DNA of 11,660 bases from an uncultured Altererythrobacter sp. (GCA_946885545.1 CAMPGP010000041.1:1-11660); one strand, 5' to 3'; numbered from the stretch's first letter, positions 1-8,292 are shown. The notes: generated by a model not told the origin, from the letters alone. Numbers and translations are program-made.

Positions 1-123
1 GCCCCCATCGGGCATTTCGTCCTGCATGCGCACCCAGTTGCGGATCGCCCCCAGATAGTTGCCGAGGTGGAGATTGCCGGTGGGCTGGATGCCGGAAACG
101 ACTTTCATTGCAGGGGGGCGCAT
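1..123 (-). CDS. trpS: Tryptophanyl-tRNA synthetase, N-terminal fragment
   Basis: This is the first 41 codons of a class I aminoacyl-tRNA synthetase, which charges tRNA-Trp with tryptophan using ATP in the cytoplasm. The gene runs off the left edge. The fragment reads [18 protein letters not shown] at residues 10-27; PTGNLHLGN contains the TrpS form of the ATP-binding HIGH motif and is highly diagnostic. Two in-frame ATG starts exist, at 123 and 108. I chose 123 because an AAGGA Shine-Dalgarno lies five bases upstream of it; starting at 108 would remove five residues (MRPPA). It is the last visible gene of the minus-strand run secB-murJ-trpS, 60 bp after the murJ stop. That gap has only a weak inverted repeat and no clear promoter, so co-transcription with murJ is likely but inferred. 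Confidence 0.95.
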   Translation of the reverse strand, partial: MRPPAMKVVSGIQPTGNLHLGNYLGAIRNWVRMQDEMPDGG

Positions 124-183
124 GACGGTCCTTAGCTGTCTTGGAATTGGAAGGCGGAGCGCTTCAGGCTCGGCGCTGCGATG

Positions 184-1755
184 TCAAGCCTCGCGCCGGG
201 TGAGACGGGCGATCGTCTCGCGGTCGATCACGCCGAGCAGCAGCGCGAGCAGGAAATAGACCGCCGCGCCGAGCCCCACGAGCGCCGCGATCGCGCCGAT
301 CCGCTCGAGCACGCCCCCGGCGTAGTATTCCGCCCCGTAAGGCATGGCGAACCACAGCGCCCCGCCCATCAGCAGCGCGGCGAGCACGATCCGCGCGATC
401 CGCCCCATGACCCGTCCGGTCATATGGAACCGGTCGTGCCGCGCGAGCAGGAAATAGAGCAGCGCGACATTGGTCCAGGCCCCGATCGAGCCGGCCAGCG
501 CCAGCCCGACGACGCCGAGCCGGGGCACGAGGAGGAAGTTGAGCGCGACGTTGAGCATCAGCGCGACGAGCGCGGTATAGACCGGGGTGCGGGTATCCTT
601 GCGCGCGAAATAGTTCGGCACCAACACCTTGATCAGCACGTAGGCGGGCAGGCCGACCACCAGCGCCGAGGTCACCGCGCCGGTCGCCATCGCGTCCGCC
701 AGGGTGAACGCGCCGCCGGTGTAGAACGCGCGGGTGAATGCGCTGCCGGTGACGTAAAGCGCGACCGCGGCAGGCACGGTCAGCAGCATGGCGAGCTCGA
801 TCGCGTTCGATTGCAGGCGCTGCGCGGAATCGTGGTCGTCGGTCGCGATATGGCGCGAGAGCGAGGGCAGGATCGCGGTGCCGAGCGCGATGCCGATGAT
901 CCCGAGCGGCAGCTGGTTGAGCCGGTCGCCCATCGCGAGGAAGGTGTAGGACCCGTCGGGCAGCGTCGCGAGGAAGAACAGGTCGATGAAGCGGCTGATC
1001 TGATAGACGCCCGCGCCGAACACCGCGGGCAGGATGAGGATGCCCAGTTCCTTCACCCCGTGCGTCACGCGCGGGCGGCGGAAGCGCATGCGGAAGCCCG
1101 ATCGGTGCGCCCAGGCCCAGAGCCAGATGAGTTGGAGCACACCCGACACGGTGACAGCGATCGCCAGCATCTCGCCCGTCGCGCGGCGCGCCTCGATCCC
1201 GTCGCCCAGTTGCATGCCCGCGATGAGCGCGGTGATGAGGCAGATGTTGAGCAGGATCGGCGCGGCGGCGGCGGCGGCGAAGCGCGACAGCGAATTGAGG
1301 ATCGCGGCGAACAGCGTCGCCAGGCTCATGAACGCGAGATAGGGGAAGGCGACCCGCGCCATCAGCACGGCGAGGTCGAACAGTTCGGGATCGCTTTCGA
1401 TGCCTTCGTTGGCGAACAGGCCCGCGATCCACGGCATGGCGATCAGCGCCAGGCCGCCGAACACGATCAGCACCGGGATCAGGAAGGCGAGCACTTCTTC
1501 CGCGAAGCGCCGCGCCTCGGACAGATCCTCGGTGCCAGCCATGCGCCGGTTGAACAGCGGCACGAAGGCGCTGGCGAAGGCGCCCTCGGCGAACAGGCGG
1601 CGGAAGATGTTGGGCAGCTGGAACGCAAGCTGCCAGGCGTCGCCGACGCCGCCCGCGCCGAGCGCGCGCGCGAGCAGCATGTCGCGCGCGAAACCGAACA
1701 GCCGGCTGACCATGGTCAGCCCGCCGATCGTCCCGACGTTCTTGAGCAGGCTCAC
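184..1755 (-). CDS. murJ: Lipid II flippase MurJ (MviN family)
   Basis: This 523-residue polytopic inner-membrane protein of the MOP exporter superfamily moves the peptidoglycan precursor lipid II from the cytoplasmic to the periplasmic leaflet. The length and hydrophobic pattern fit the usual 14 helices of MurJ. Residues known to matter in E. coli MurJ are present at the same positions: R18, R24 and D39, plus R52 in the FRR segment. The family signature LPNIFRRLFAEGAF lies at 47-60, and GDRLNQLP matches the region around E. coli R270. The start is GTG at 1755, giving the canonical N-terminus MSLLKN, but no good ribosome-binding site precedes it. It begins 27 bp after the secB stop, so translation may depend on upstream ribosomes. 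The stop is TGA. It is followed by trpS. Function is essential in most bacteria, and the assignment is secure. Confidence 0.97.
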   Translation of the reverse strand: MSLLKNVGTIGGLTMVSRLFGFARDMLLARALGAGGVGDAWQLAFQLPNIFRRLFAEGAFASAFVPLFNRRMAGTEDLSEARRFAEEVLAFLIPVLIVFGGLALIAMPWIAGLFANEGIESDPELFDLAVLMARVAFPYLAFMSLATLFAAILNSLSRFAAAAAAPILLNICLITALIAGMQLGDGIEARRATGEMLAIAVTVSGVLQLIWLWAWAHRSGFRMRFRRPRVTHGVKELGILILPAVFGAGVYQISRFIDLFFLATLPDGSYTFLAMGDRLNQLPLGIIGIALGTAILPSLSRHIATDDHDSAQRLQSNAIELAMLLTVPAAVALYVTGSAFTRAFYTGGAFTLADAMATGAVTSALVVGLPAYVLIKVLVPNYFARKDTRTPVYTALVALMLNVALNFLLVPRLGVVGLALAGSIGAWTNVALLYFLLARHDRFHMTGRVMGRIARIVLAALLMGGALWFAMPYGAEYYAGGVLERIGAIAALVGLGAAVYFLLALLLGVIDRETIARLTRREA

Positions 1756-1782
1756 GGGCCGGGAGCCGGCGCTGCGGCTGGC

Positions 1783-2310
1783 TTAGGCGTTGCCGGCCGG
1801 AGGCGCGCCGGCTGCTGCTGCCTCTTCCTGCTTCTTCGCTTCGAGGCGCTGCATGTAGAGCCCGTTGAAGTCGATCGGATCGATCAGCAGCGGCTGCTGG
1901 CCTGCGTCGCGCGTCGCGTCCGACAGAATGCGGCGGGCAAAGGGAAACAGGATGCGCGGGGCTTCGGCGTAGAGGAAGGCGTGCGCCTGATCCTCGGGCA
2001 GGTTGCGCATGCCGAGCAGGCCGCAATAGGCGAGCTCGACGATGAACGCCTTGCCCTGTTCCGCGTGCGCGGTGGCGACGATCTTGAGCTCGACCTCGTG
2101 GATCTCGTTCTCGACCTGGCGCGCGGCGATGTTGAACTGCACGTCGACCTGCGGCGAATCCTTCCACTGGAAGCACTCGGGCGCATGTGGAACCTCGACC
2201 GACATGTCCTTCACGTATTGCGCGATGATACCCGCGGAAGGCTGATTGTCCGCGCCGTTGGGTGCGGGATCGAGATCGAGATCGGTGAGGACGTCGCCCT
2301 GTTCGGCCAT
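1783..2310 (-). CDS. secB: Protein-export chaperone SecB
   Basis: This 175-residue cytoplasmic chaperone keeps preproteins unfolded and delivers them to SecA at the Sec translocon, acting as a tetramer. The family core runs from about residue 30 to 155. It includes YVKDMSVEVPHAP (32-44), the stretch FNIAARQVENEIHEVEL, and the C-terminal PIDFNGLYMQR helix typical of SecB. Alphaproteobacterial features are an acidic N-terminal extension (DLDLDPAP) and an Ala/Gly/Pro-rich tail after the core instead of a cysteine-rich zinc tail. The start is ATG at 2310, preceded only by a weak GAAAG-type ribosome site. It is the first gene of the minus-strand run with murJ and trpS and is divergent from the Tim44-like gene across a 264-bp gap. 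This arrangement is conserved in the class. The identification is secure. Confidence 0.97.
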   Translation of the reverse strand: MAEQGDVLTDLDLDPAPNGADNQPSAGIIAQYVKDMSVEVPHAPECFQWKDSPQVDVQFNIAARQVENEIHEVELKIVATAHAEQGKAFIVELAYCGLLGMRNLPEDQAHAFLYAEAPRILFPFARRILSDATRDAGQQPLLIDPIDFNGLYMQRLEAKKQEEAAAAGAPPAGNA

Positions 2311-2574
2311 GATGCAATACGCTTTCGTGTCAGGTGATTATGGTGTCCCGCGCGCAGGCGGGTTCGGCGGCGCGCCTAGCACTCCGGGGAGATGGCCGCA
2401 ACTCGCGCCTGCGCCGTCCATTTTTCCGCGCGGGCGGCCGAGCGACGGGCCGCTTCGCGAGCGCGGCGTGCGGCGCCCGACACGCGTTGTTCATTTGTAA
2501 TTTGCCACTATCTAGGGCACCATCGGCCCGCGCGCGGCGCATGGCCGGCACGCAAGGTAAACGGACATAAATTT
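2311..2574. promoter_or_regulatory. Divergent secB / Tim44-gene control region
   Basis: This 264-bp gap separates two divergent gene runs, so it must carry promoters for both. Most of it is very GC-rich. The stretch from about 2487 to 2514 is the clear AT-rich exception and is where a plus-strand promoter is proposed. I found no convincing -35/-10 pair for secB on the minus strand and no strong palindrome. Open frames crossing the region in other frames lack any protein-family resemblance and are taken as chance. Confidence 0.5.
2487..2514 (+). promoter_or_regulatory. Possible promoter of the Tim44-mltA-Smr operon
   Basis: A TTGTTC element at 2487-2492 matches the -35 consensus moderately, and TATCTA at 2509-2514 could serve as the -10, with a 16-bp spacer in a locally AT-rich island. 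It lies 60 bp upstream of the GTG start of the Tim44-like gene. This is pattern matching by eye; transcription-start mapping would be decisive. Confidence 0.3.
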
Positions 2575-3225
2575 GTGATCTACGAAATCGTCATCCTCGC
2601 CATGATCGCGGCCTTCCTCGGCATGCGACTCTACTCGGTCCTCGGCCGCCGCGCCGAGCACGAGGAGGAGCCGATCCCCACCCGGTTCGAGAAGGACAAG
2701 CAGGCGCCGCCGCCGGCCGCCGTGCCACTGCGCCGCCCCGTGACCGCCATGTCGCGCCCCGCAGGTGTCGTGCCAGCGGTCGAGCGTGGCGTGCAGGAAA
2801 TCGCCGCGGCAGACCGAACCTTCGACATTACCGCCTTCATCGAAGGGGCCAAGGGCGCCTACGGCATGATCCTGGAAGCCTTCTGGAAGGGTGACCGCGA
2901 AACACTGCGCGAACTGTGCGACGGCGATGTTTATGCCGGGTTCGACGCCGCGATCGCCGCCCGCGAGGAGGCGGATGAAACTCTCGACAACCGTCTCATC
3001 CGGATCGAGGAAGCCACGATCCACAGCGCTCAACTGGATGGCCGCGAAGCCCGCATCGCGGTAAGCTTCGTGTCCGACATCGCCGCGGTGACGCGCGATG
3101 GCGAAGGCAACATGATCGCCGGTTCGCTCGACGATGCGATCGAGAGCCGCGACGTGTGGACTTTCTTCCGCCGCGTCGACTCGGCCGATCCGAACTGGCT
3201 GCTCGACGAAACCGACGAAGGCTGA
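2575..3225 (+). CDS. Tim44-domain membrane-anchored protein (TimA-like)
   Basis: This 216-residue protein begins with one hydrophobic segment (about residues 3-24, IYEIVILAMIAAFLG), then a charged and proline-rich linker (about 28-80), then a Tim44-like domain (about 82-211). The domain includes FDITAFIEGAKGAYGMILEAF and the closing VWTFFRR...PNWLLDET motif. In mitochondria the Tim44 domain tethers the import motor. Bacterial relatives such as Caulobacter TimA are inner-membrane proteins of uncertain role. I chose GTG at 2575 because it begins exactly at the transmembrane segment; a GGA lies nine bases upstream. The next ATG at 2602 would cut into that segment, and the longer frame from 2392 adds only low-complexity Arg/Ala sequence. 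It is the first gene of the plus-strand operon, with 21 bp to mltA. Divergent placement next to secB suggests an envelope or export link, which is inferred. Confidence 0.88.
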   Translation: MIYEIVILAMIAAFLGMRLYSVLGRRAEHEEEPIPTRFEKDKQAPPPAAVPLRRPVTAMSRPAGVVPAVERGVQEIAAADRTFDITAFIEGAKGAYGMILEAFWKGDRETLRELCDGDVYAGFDAAIAAREEADETLDNRLIRIEEATIHSAQLDGREARIAVSFVSDIAAVTRDGEGNMIAGSLDDAIESRDVWTFFRRVDSADPNWLLDETDEG

Positions 3226-3246
3226 CACGACCGAAGGGGACCGGCC

Positions 3247-4425
3247 ATGCGCCGCTGGGGTATTCTGGCCGCGCTGGCCTTGGTAACGGGGTGCACCGTC
3301 GTGCCGCAGGGCCAGCGGCCGGAACCGTCCGTCCCCGGCGTAGCGGCGACCAGCGCAGCCTTCACAGGCGTCGCTTCGGGGCCGACGATCGGCAGTCTCG
3401 GGATCGCCTCGGCCGACGCGGCGACCGCCCTCGCATCGTTCGTCGAAAGTTGCCCCAAGCTGCTGACACGCCCCGACGCGAGCGGATTGACCTCGCCCGA
3501 CGACTGGCGCCCCGTCTGTGATGCCGCGCGTACCTGGCCCCAAGGGCGCAGCGCGGACTTCTTCCAGCAGTATTTCGAGACCGCGCGCGTCGGCGACGGC
3601 GCGGCGTTTGCGACCGGCTATTTCGAACCCGAGATCCGCGGCAGCCGCACGCGCATTCCCGGCTACGACGTGCCCGTTTACAAGATGCCACCGGATCTCG
3701 TGCGTGTCTGGCCGAAGGACACTCCGGAGAGCGAGCGCACCGGGCGTCCCCCGCTTGGTCGCATCGACGCGAGCGGCGACTACACGCTCTACTACGAGCG
3801 GGCCGAGATCGAGGACGGCGCGCTCGCCAATCGCGGGCTGGAAATCGCCTGGGCGGCTGACCCGATCGAGTTCTTCTTCCTCCAGATCCAGGGCTCGGGC
3901 CGGCTGATCGCGCCCGACGGCAGCGTGATGCGGATCGGCTATGCGGGGCAGAGCGGGCGCGAATACGTCGGCATCGGCAGCGTGATGCGCGAACGCGGGC
4001 TGATCGGCAGCGGACCGGGGCAATATTCGGGCTCGATGCAGGGGATCATGCAATACCTGCGCGAACATCCCGAGGAAGGGCGCGAGCTGATGCGGCTCAA
4101 CAAGAGCTGGATATTCTTTACGGAGCTGACCGGCGACGGCCCGCTGGGTTCGCTCGGCGTGCCCGTGCGGCGCGAGAGCTCGGTCGCGGTCGATCCGGCC
4201 TTCGTGCCCTATGGTGCACCGGTGTGGCTCGACGTGGACCGGGCGGAAGCCGACGGGCTGTGGGTGGCGCAGGACACCGGCGGCGCAATCAAGGGCGCAA
4301 ACCGCTTCGACACCTTCTGGGGCGCGGGCGAGAGTGCGCGCACGATCGCGGGCGGGATGAGCGCGCGTGGACAAGCGCTGGTCCTGCTGCCGAAGGGAAC
4401 GGTCGCGCGCCACAACCAGCGATGA
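3247..4425 (+). CDS. mltA: Membrane-bound lytic murein transglycosylase A
   Basis: This 392-residue lipoprotein cleaves the MurNAc-GlcNAc bond of peptidoglycan to form 1,6-anhydro ends. The signal peptide MRRWGILAALALVTGC ends in a lipobox (VTGC) with the lipidated cysteine at residue 16, so it is expected at the outer membrane. The MltA domain follows (about 120-290; ATGYFEPEI, LQIQGSGRL). Next comes the 3D domain (about 300-365), which carries QDTGGAIKG with the predicted catalytic aspartate D343, the counterpart of E. coli MltA D308. The length is typical. ATG at 3247 is preceded by a purine-rich GAAGGGGA site at good spacing. It lies 21 bp after the Tim44-like gene, and its TGA overlaps the ATG of the Smr gene, implying translational coupling. 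The assignment is secure. Confidence 0.96.
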   Translation: MRRWGILAALALVTGCTVVPQGQRPEPSVPGVAATSAAFTGVASGPTIGSLGIASADAATALASFVESCPKLLTRPDASGLTSPDDWRPVCDAARTWPQGRSADFFQQYFETARVGDGAAFATGYFEPEIRGSRTRIPGYDVPVYKMPPDLVRVWPKDTPESERTGRPPLGRIDASGDYTLYYERAEIEDGALANRGLEIAWAADPIEFFFLQIQGSGRLIAPDGSVMRIGYAGQSGREYVGIGSVMRERGLIGSGPGQYSGSMQGIMQYLREHPEEGRELMRLNKSWIFFTELTGDGPLGSLGVPVRRESSVAVDPAFVPYGAPVWLDVDRAEADGLWVAQDTGGAIKGANRFDTFWGAGESARTIAGGMSARGQALVLLPKGTVARHNQR

Positions 4426-5021
4426 CCGCCCCGCGCGGGCTGTCCGCCGAAGAGCGCGATGCGTGGGACAAACTCGCCGCGACCGTGACCCCGCTCAATC
4501 CTCCCCGTTCCGGGGAGGGGGACCATGCGAAGCATGGTGGAGGGGCACGGGCGGGTGTTCAGACGGCCACGAAGCCGACCAAGCCCGTCATATCCCCTCC
4601 GCCCAAGCCACCCTTGCCCGGAAAGCGGCCCGTACCCCTCCAGCGGCCTGCGGCCGGCCCCCCTCTCTCACGGGAGGATGGCCTCGACTCGCATTGGGAC
4701 CGCAAGCTCAAGGCGGGGAGTCTCGCCCCTGACTTCACGCTCGACCTGCATGGCCACACGCTCGACAGCGCCTATGACCGCCTCGAAAGCGGGCTGTTCC
4801 AGGCCAAGGCGATGGGCGCGCGGGTGGTGCTGCTGATCGCAGGCAAGCAGCGCCCGGTCGATGCCGCCGATCGCGGCAGCCGCCGCGGCGCGATCCGCGC
4901 CAAGATCCTCGACTGGCTGGCGGCAGGGCCGCACGGGCAGGACGTCGCCGCGATACGAAAGGCGCACCGCCGCCACGGGGGCGACGGTGCGCTTTACTTG
5001 GTGCTCAAGCGCCGGCGCTGA
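4422..5021 (+). CDS. Smr-domain protein with repeat-derived linker
   Basis: This 199-residue protein has three parts. A short N-terminal segment (1-26, MTAPRGLSAEERDAW) resembles that of alphaproteobacterial Smr proteins. A Pro/Gly-rich, low-complexity linker follows (about 27-86). The C-terminal Smr domain (about 95-198) begins with LDLHGHTLDSAYDRL (LDLHG at 107-111) and ends with HRRHGGDGALYLVLKRR, the expected HGG.GA closing motif. Smr domains are nucleic-acid endonuclease or binding modules, known from the MutS2 C-terminus and recently from ribosome-rescue nucleases; the substrate of this stand-alone form is not known. The usual central GKG motif reads AGKQ here. The start ATG at 4422 overlaps the mltA stop (ATGA). 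The linker DNA is made of two inverted REP-like elements, yet the frame stays open. The family call is secure; the cellular role is not. Confidence 0.9.
   Translation: MTAPRGLSAEERDAWDKLAATVTPLNPPRSGEGDHAKHGGGARAGVQTATKPTKPVISPPPKPPLPGKRPVPLQRPAAGPPLSREDGLDSHWDRKLKAGSLAPDFTLDLHGHTLDSAYDRLESGLFQAKAMGARVVLLIAGKQRPVDAADRGSRRGAIRAKILDWLAAGPHGQDVAAIRKAHRRHGGDGALYLVLKRRR
4500..4552 (+). repeat. REP-like element, copy 1, inside the Smr gene
   Basis: This 53-bp unit contains two adjacent perfect stem-loops. CCTCCCCG-ttc-CGGGGAGG at 4500-4518 has an 8-bp stem, and ACCATGC-gaa-GCATGGT at 4522-4538 has a 7-bp stem; the tail is GGAGGGGCACGGGC. This layout (a CTCCCC hairpin, then a variable short palindrome, then GGAGGGG) resembles a dispersed palindromic repeat I recall from sphingomonad genomes. 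An inverted relative lies at 4628-4677. It encodes residues 27 to about 44 of the Smr protein in frame. Confidence 0.75.
4628..4677 (-). repeat. REP-like element, copy 2, inverted, inside the Smr gene
   Basis: Read on the minus strand this is CCTCCC..., then a GGGGGG tract, then the palindrome CGGCC-gca-GGCCG, then TGGAGGGGTACGGGC. It has the same order of blocks as copy 1 in opposite orientation. The first hairpin has decayed (CCTCCCG versus a loosely matching GAGAGAGGGG), while the second palindrome (4644-4656) keeps a 5-bp stem with a different sequence, so pairing is preserved and sequence is not. The 75 bp between copies are Pro/Lys-coding linker DNA. The head-to-head pair recalls the BIME organisation of REP sequences. 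Confidence 0.65.
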
Positions 5022-6563
5022 CTATTCGGCGGGCTCGCGCTCACGTTCGCGTCCGCCGGAAATCGACTCGGCGCTGGCCATGCCCGGCGCGGTCGACTTG
5101 CCGCCAATCTTGTCGCGGACGGCCTTCTCGATCCGTTCGCCGATCGTCTTGTCGACATTCGTCCAGTACTCGAACGCGCGGACGAGCACCTTCTCGCTCA
5201 CGCCATCGGCCAGGTGGCCGGCGACGTTGTCGACGAAGCGGTCGCGCTGGGCATCGTCCATCACCTCGCGAACCAGCGCACCGGCCTGGCTCCAGTCGTC
5301 GTCGTCCTCGCGCAGGGTGTAGGCTTCGCGCACCATCTCGCCGTCGGCATACCAGGTCGCTTCGCCGCCGACTTCGGGCTGCGCCGCGGGGCCGCCGTAG
5401 GAATTCGGCGCATAGACCGGATCGACCGCGTTCACCGTGCGCATATGCCCGGCGCGAGAATAGGAGTTCACCTCCGTCTTGGGCTGGTTGACCGGGATCT
5501 GCTTGTAGTTGACCCCCAGCCGCGCGCGGTGCGCATCCGAATAGGAAAATCCGCGCGCGAGCAGCATCTTGTCGGGGCTGAGGCCGATGCCGGGCACCAT
5601 GTTGTTCGGCTCGAACGCGAGCTGTTCGATCTGGGTGTCCCAGTCGACCGGGTTGGTGTCGAGCGTGAGCTTGCCGACCTCGATCAGCGGATAGTCGTCG
5701 TGCGGCCACACCTTGGTCAGGTCGAACGGGTTGATGCGATAGGTCTTGGCATCCTCGAACGGCATGATCTGCCACTTGAGCGTCCAGCTCGGGTATTCGC
5801 CCCTGGCGATGTGGTCGAACAGATCGCGGCGGTGATAGTCGCCGTCCTGCCCGGCCATCTTGTCCGCCTCGTCCTGCGTCAGGTGCGCGTTGCCGTCGCC
5901 CTGATCGGTGTGGAAGTGGAACTTGACCCAGAACTTCTCGCCCGCCTCGTTGATCAGCATGTAGGTGTGGCTGGAGTAACCGTTCATCTCGCGCCAGTTC
6001 TTGGGCACGCCGCGATCGCCCATCAGGTAGGTAACCTGGTGCGCGCTTTCGGGGCTGAGCGTCCAGAAATCCCACTGCATGTCGTGATCGCGCAGGCCAT
6101 TGTCGGCACGGCGCTTCTGGCTGCGGATGAAGTGCTGGAACTTCAGCGGATCGCGGATGAAGAAGATCGGCGTGTTGTTGCCAACCATGTCGAAGTTGCC
6201 GTCCTCGGTGTAGAACTTGACCGAGAACCCGCGCGGATCGCGCCAGGTATCGGGGCTGCCGCGCTCGCCCGCCACGGTGGAGAAGCGCAGCGCGACATCG
6301 GTCTTGGCGCCTTTGCGGAAGACCTTGGCCTTTGTGTATTGGGAGACGTCGGCGGTGGTCTCGAAATGGCCGAACGCGCCCGAGCCCTTGGCGTGCGGCT
6401 GGCGCTCCGGGATCCGCTCGCGATTGAAGTTCGCCATCTGCTCGATCAGGTAGTGATCGTTGAGGACGATCGGGCCGTTGGGCCCCAAGGTCAGCGAATG
6501 TTCGTCGCTCTGCGCGCGGATCCCCGCATCGGTGGTAGTGGGGGGAGTTTTCTTGCCGGCCAT
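5022..6563 (-). CDS. katA: Monofunctional haem catalase, small-subunit type
   Basis: This 513-residue cytoplasmic catalase converts two hydrogen peroxide molecules to water and oxygen. The distal catalytic histidine is H57 in [16 protein letters not shown], and the distal asparagine lies in [13 protein letters not shown] (129-130). The proximal haem ligand is Y341 in the [14 protein letters not shown] motif. The length and the lack of a C-terminal flavodoxin-like domain place it in the small-subunit, probably NADPH-binding, clade. The ATG at 6563 follows an AAAGGG ribosome site at seven bases. It lies 108 bp downstream of ahpF on the same strand. That gap holds short inverted repeats but no strong terminator, so it may be transcribed both with ahpF and from its own promoter. 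The extreme C-terminus is a charged tail (REREREPAE). No signal peptide is visible. The gene symbol is by family and could be katE-like in other naming schemes. Confidence 0.95.
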   Translation of the reverse strand: MAGKKTPPTTTDAGIRAQSDEHSLTLGPNGPIVLNDHYLIEQMANFNRERIPERQPHAKGSGAFGHFETTADVSQYTKAKVFRKGAKTDVALRFSTVAGERGSPDTWRDPRGFSVKFYTEDGNFDMVGNNTPIFFIRDPLKFQHFIRSQKRRADNGLRDHDMQWDFWTLSPESAHQVTYLMGDRGVPKNWREMNGYSSHTYMLINEAGEKFWVKFHFHTDQGDGNAHLTQDEADKMAGQDGDYHRRDLFDHIARGEYPSWTLKWQIMPFEDAKTYRINPFDLTKVWPHDDYPLIEVGKLTLDTNPVDWDTQIEQLAFEPNNMVPGIGLSPDKMLLARGFSYSDAHRARLGVNYKQIPVNQPKTEVNSYSRAGHMRTVNAVDPVYAPNSYGGPAAQPEVGGEATWYADGEMVREAYTLREDDDDWSQAGALVREVMDDAQRDRFVDNVAGHLADGVSEKVLVRAFEYWTNVDKTIGERIEKAVRDKIGGKSTAPGMASAESISGGREREREPAE

Positions 6564-6607
6564 GGTTCGCCCTTTATCTCTCGAGGAAGTCTCTCAAGAG
6601 ATACGGA

Positions 6608-6621
6608 GGGCGAAGTCGCCC
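6608..6621. other. Small hairpin in the ahpF-katA gap
   Basis: A perfect 6-bp inverted repeat, GGGCGA-ag-TCGCCC, lies 45 bp upstream of the katA start. A second inverted repeat, ATCTCT...AGAGAT (6576-6581 with 6597-6602), sits just downstream of it in the leader. Neither is followed by a T-run on the minus strand, so a rho-independent terminator is not supported. They could shape the katA leader or be chance in GC-rich DNA. Confidence 0.3.
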
Positions 6622-6671
6622 GTTCCTGCCCCGGGCAAGTGTATTTACCGGTCAGTGTGATCGGCCGACGA

Positions 6672-8258
6672 TCAGGCGGCCTGAGCGACGTCCACCGGCT
6701 CGGTGCGGATGAGGTAATCGAACGCCGACAACGCCGCTTTCGAGCCCTCACCCATCGCAATCACGATCTGCTTGTAGGGCACCGTGGTGCAGTCGCCCGC
6801 TGCGAACACGCCGGGCAGGTTGGTCGCCGCATCGCCGTCGATTTCGATCTCGCCGTGCTTGCTGAGCGGGATGCCGCTGTCCTTCAGCCACTCGGTGTTG
6901 GGCACGAGTCCGATCTGCACGAACACGCCTTCCAGCTCGACGCGGTGTTCCTCGCCGCTCGCGCGGTCCTTGTAGACGAGGCCGTTCACGCGGCCGTCGG
7001 CGCCGGTGATCTCGGTCGTCTGCGCATTCTTGAGCACGGTGACGTTGGGCAGGCTCTGCAGCTTGGCCTGCAGCACCTCGTCGGCGCGCAGCTTGCCGTC
7101 GAACTCGACCAGCGTGACGTGCGCGACCACCTTGGCGAGGTCGATCGCGGCCTCGACGCCCGAGTTCCCGCCGCCGATCACCGCGATGCGCTTGCCCTTG
7201 AACAGCGGGCCGTCGCAGTGCGGGCAATAGGCGACGCCCTTGTTGCGATACTCGGCCTCGCCCGGCACGCCGAGGTTGCGCCAGCGCGCGCCGGTCGCGA
7301 GCACGAGGCTGCGCGGCTTGAGGCTGGCGCCATTGGCGAAGACCACTTCGTGCAGGCCGCCCGGCTCGCTCGCCGGGATCAGCTTCTCCGCCTTGAGCCG
7401 GTCCATCAGATCGATCTCGTACTCGCCGACATGGCTTTCGAGCTGCGCCGCGAGCTTCGGTCCCTCGATGTAGGTCGTGCCGGTGAGGTTCTCGATCCCC
7501 AGCGTGTCGTGGAGCTGCCCGCCGAAGCGCTCGGCCGCGATGCCGGTGGAGAAGCCCTTGCGCGCGGTGTAGATCGCCGCCGAAGCGCCCGCGGGGCCGC
7601 CGCCGACCACCAGCACCTCGAACGGCGCCTTCTCGGCGAGCTTGGCCGCCTGCCGCTCGCCCGCGCCGCTGTCGAGCTTGACCAGCACGTCGGCCAGATC
7701 CATCTTGCCGTTGTAGAACGGCTCGTCGTTGAGGAAGGTCGCGGGCACCGCCATCACGTCGCGCGCGTCGACTTCGTCCTTGAAGGTGCCGCCTTCGATC
7801 AGCGTCGCGGTGATTCGCGGGTTGACCAGCGCCATCAGCGTCAGCGCCTGCACCACGTCGGGGCAGTTGTGGCAGCTCAATGAGAAATACATCTCGAAAT
7901 TGTAGTCGCCCTCGAGCCGCCCGATCGCTTCGATCGTCTCGGCGTCGACCTTGGGCGGGTGGCCGCCGGCCCACAGCAGCGCGAGCACCAGCGAGGTGAA
8001 CTCGTGGCCCATCGGCAGCCCGGCGAAGCGGACCCACTTCTCGGCGTCGGAGGCGCGGCGGATCACGAAGCTCGGCTTGCGATCGTCGGTCCCGTCGAAG
8101 CTGGCAGAGACCATCTCGTGCAGCTCCGCGATCTCGGTGAGGAGCGCGCGCGTCTCGCCCGACTTGGCATCGTCGCCCAGCGAGGCGACGAGTTCGATCG
8201 GCTCGCGCAAGTTGGCGAGATATTGCTGCAGCTGCTGCTTCATCGCGGTTTCGAGCAT
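6672..8258 (-). CDS. ahpF: Alkyl hydroperoxide reductase subunit F
   Basis: This 528-residue flavoprotein passes electrons from NADH to the peroxiredoxin AhpC. The N-terminal double-thioredoxin-fold domain (about 1-200) carries the redox pair C129-H-N-C132. An FAD domain follows with the GGGPAG nucleotide-binding loop at 219-224. The NAD(H) domain carries the second redox pair C345-P-H-C348 and GGGNSG at 362-367. The FAD-closing motif [14 protein letters not shown] is near the C-terminus. Both cysteine pairs fall at the E. coli AhpF positions, and the N-terminus [10 protein letters not shown] aligns without gaps, fixing the ATG start at 8258; a GGAG site lies eight bases upstream. It follows ahpC by 133 bp on the same strand, with two hairpins in that gap that probably lower its expression relative to ahpC. 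The identification is secure. Confidence 0.97.
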   Translation of the reverse strand: MLETAMKQQLQQYLANLREPIELVASLGDDAKSGETRALLTEIAELHEMVSASFDGTDDRKPSFVIRRASDAEKWVRFAGLPMGHEFTSLVLALLWAGGHPPKVDAETIEAIGRLEGDYNFEMYFSLSCHNCPDVVQALTLMALVNPRITATLIEGGTFKDEVDARDVMAVPATFLNDEPFYNGKMDLADVLVKLDSGAGERQAAKLAEKAPFEVLVVGGGPAGASAAIYTARKGFSTGIAAERFGGQLHDTLGIENLTGTTYIEGPKLAAQLESHVGEYEIDLMDRLKAEKLIPASEPGGLHEVVFANGASLKPRSLVLATGARWRNLGVPGEAEYRNKGVAYCPHCDGPLFKGKRIAVIGGGNSGVEAAIDLAKVVAHVTLVEFDGKLRADEVLQAKLQSLPNVTVLKNAQTTEITGADGRVNGLVYKDRASGEEHRVELEGVFVQIGLVPNTEWLKDSGIPLSKHGEIEIDGDAATNLPGVFAAGDCTTVPYKQIVIAMGEGSKAALSAFDYLIRTEPVDVAQAA

Positions 8259-8292
8259 GGCGCGGCTCCGAAAGGATGGAGAGAAAAGTGAT

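Noticed and set aside
181..2337. 718-codon plus-strand open frame opposite murJ and secB
   Set aside because: It is a GC-bias shadow: the product is low-complexity Arg/Glu/Ala/His with no family resemblance, while the opposite strand encodes unmistakable MurJ and SecB.
2392..2574. 61-codon N-terminal extension of the Tim44-like protein
   Set aside because: The extension is Arg/Ala-rich, includes the likely promoter region, and would put the transmembrane segment in the middle of the protein; GTG at 2575 fits the family.
2512..4413. 633-codon minus-strand open frame opposite the Tim44-like gene and mltA
   Set aside because: The sense strand carries clear domain motifs (lipobox, MltA, 3D and Tim44 domains); the antisense product has none.
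4500..4677. Smr gene as a frameshifted pseudogene because of the repeat insertion
   Set aside because: The frame is open from the ATGA overlap through both repeat copies to the conserved Smr C-terminus.
5214..7883. 889-codon plus-strand open frame crossing katA and ahpF
   Set aside because: It spans two real genes and their gap in antisense, its composition is biased and no start signal is visible; it is typical of high-GC DNA.
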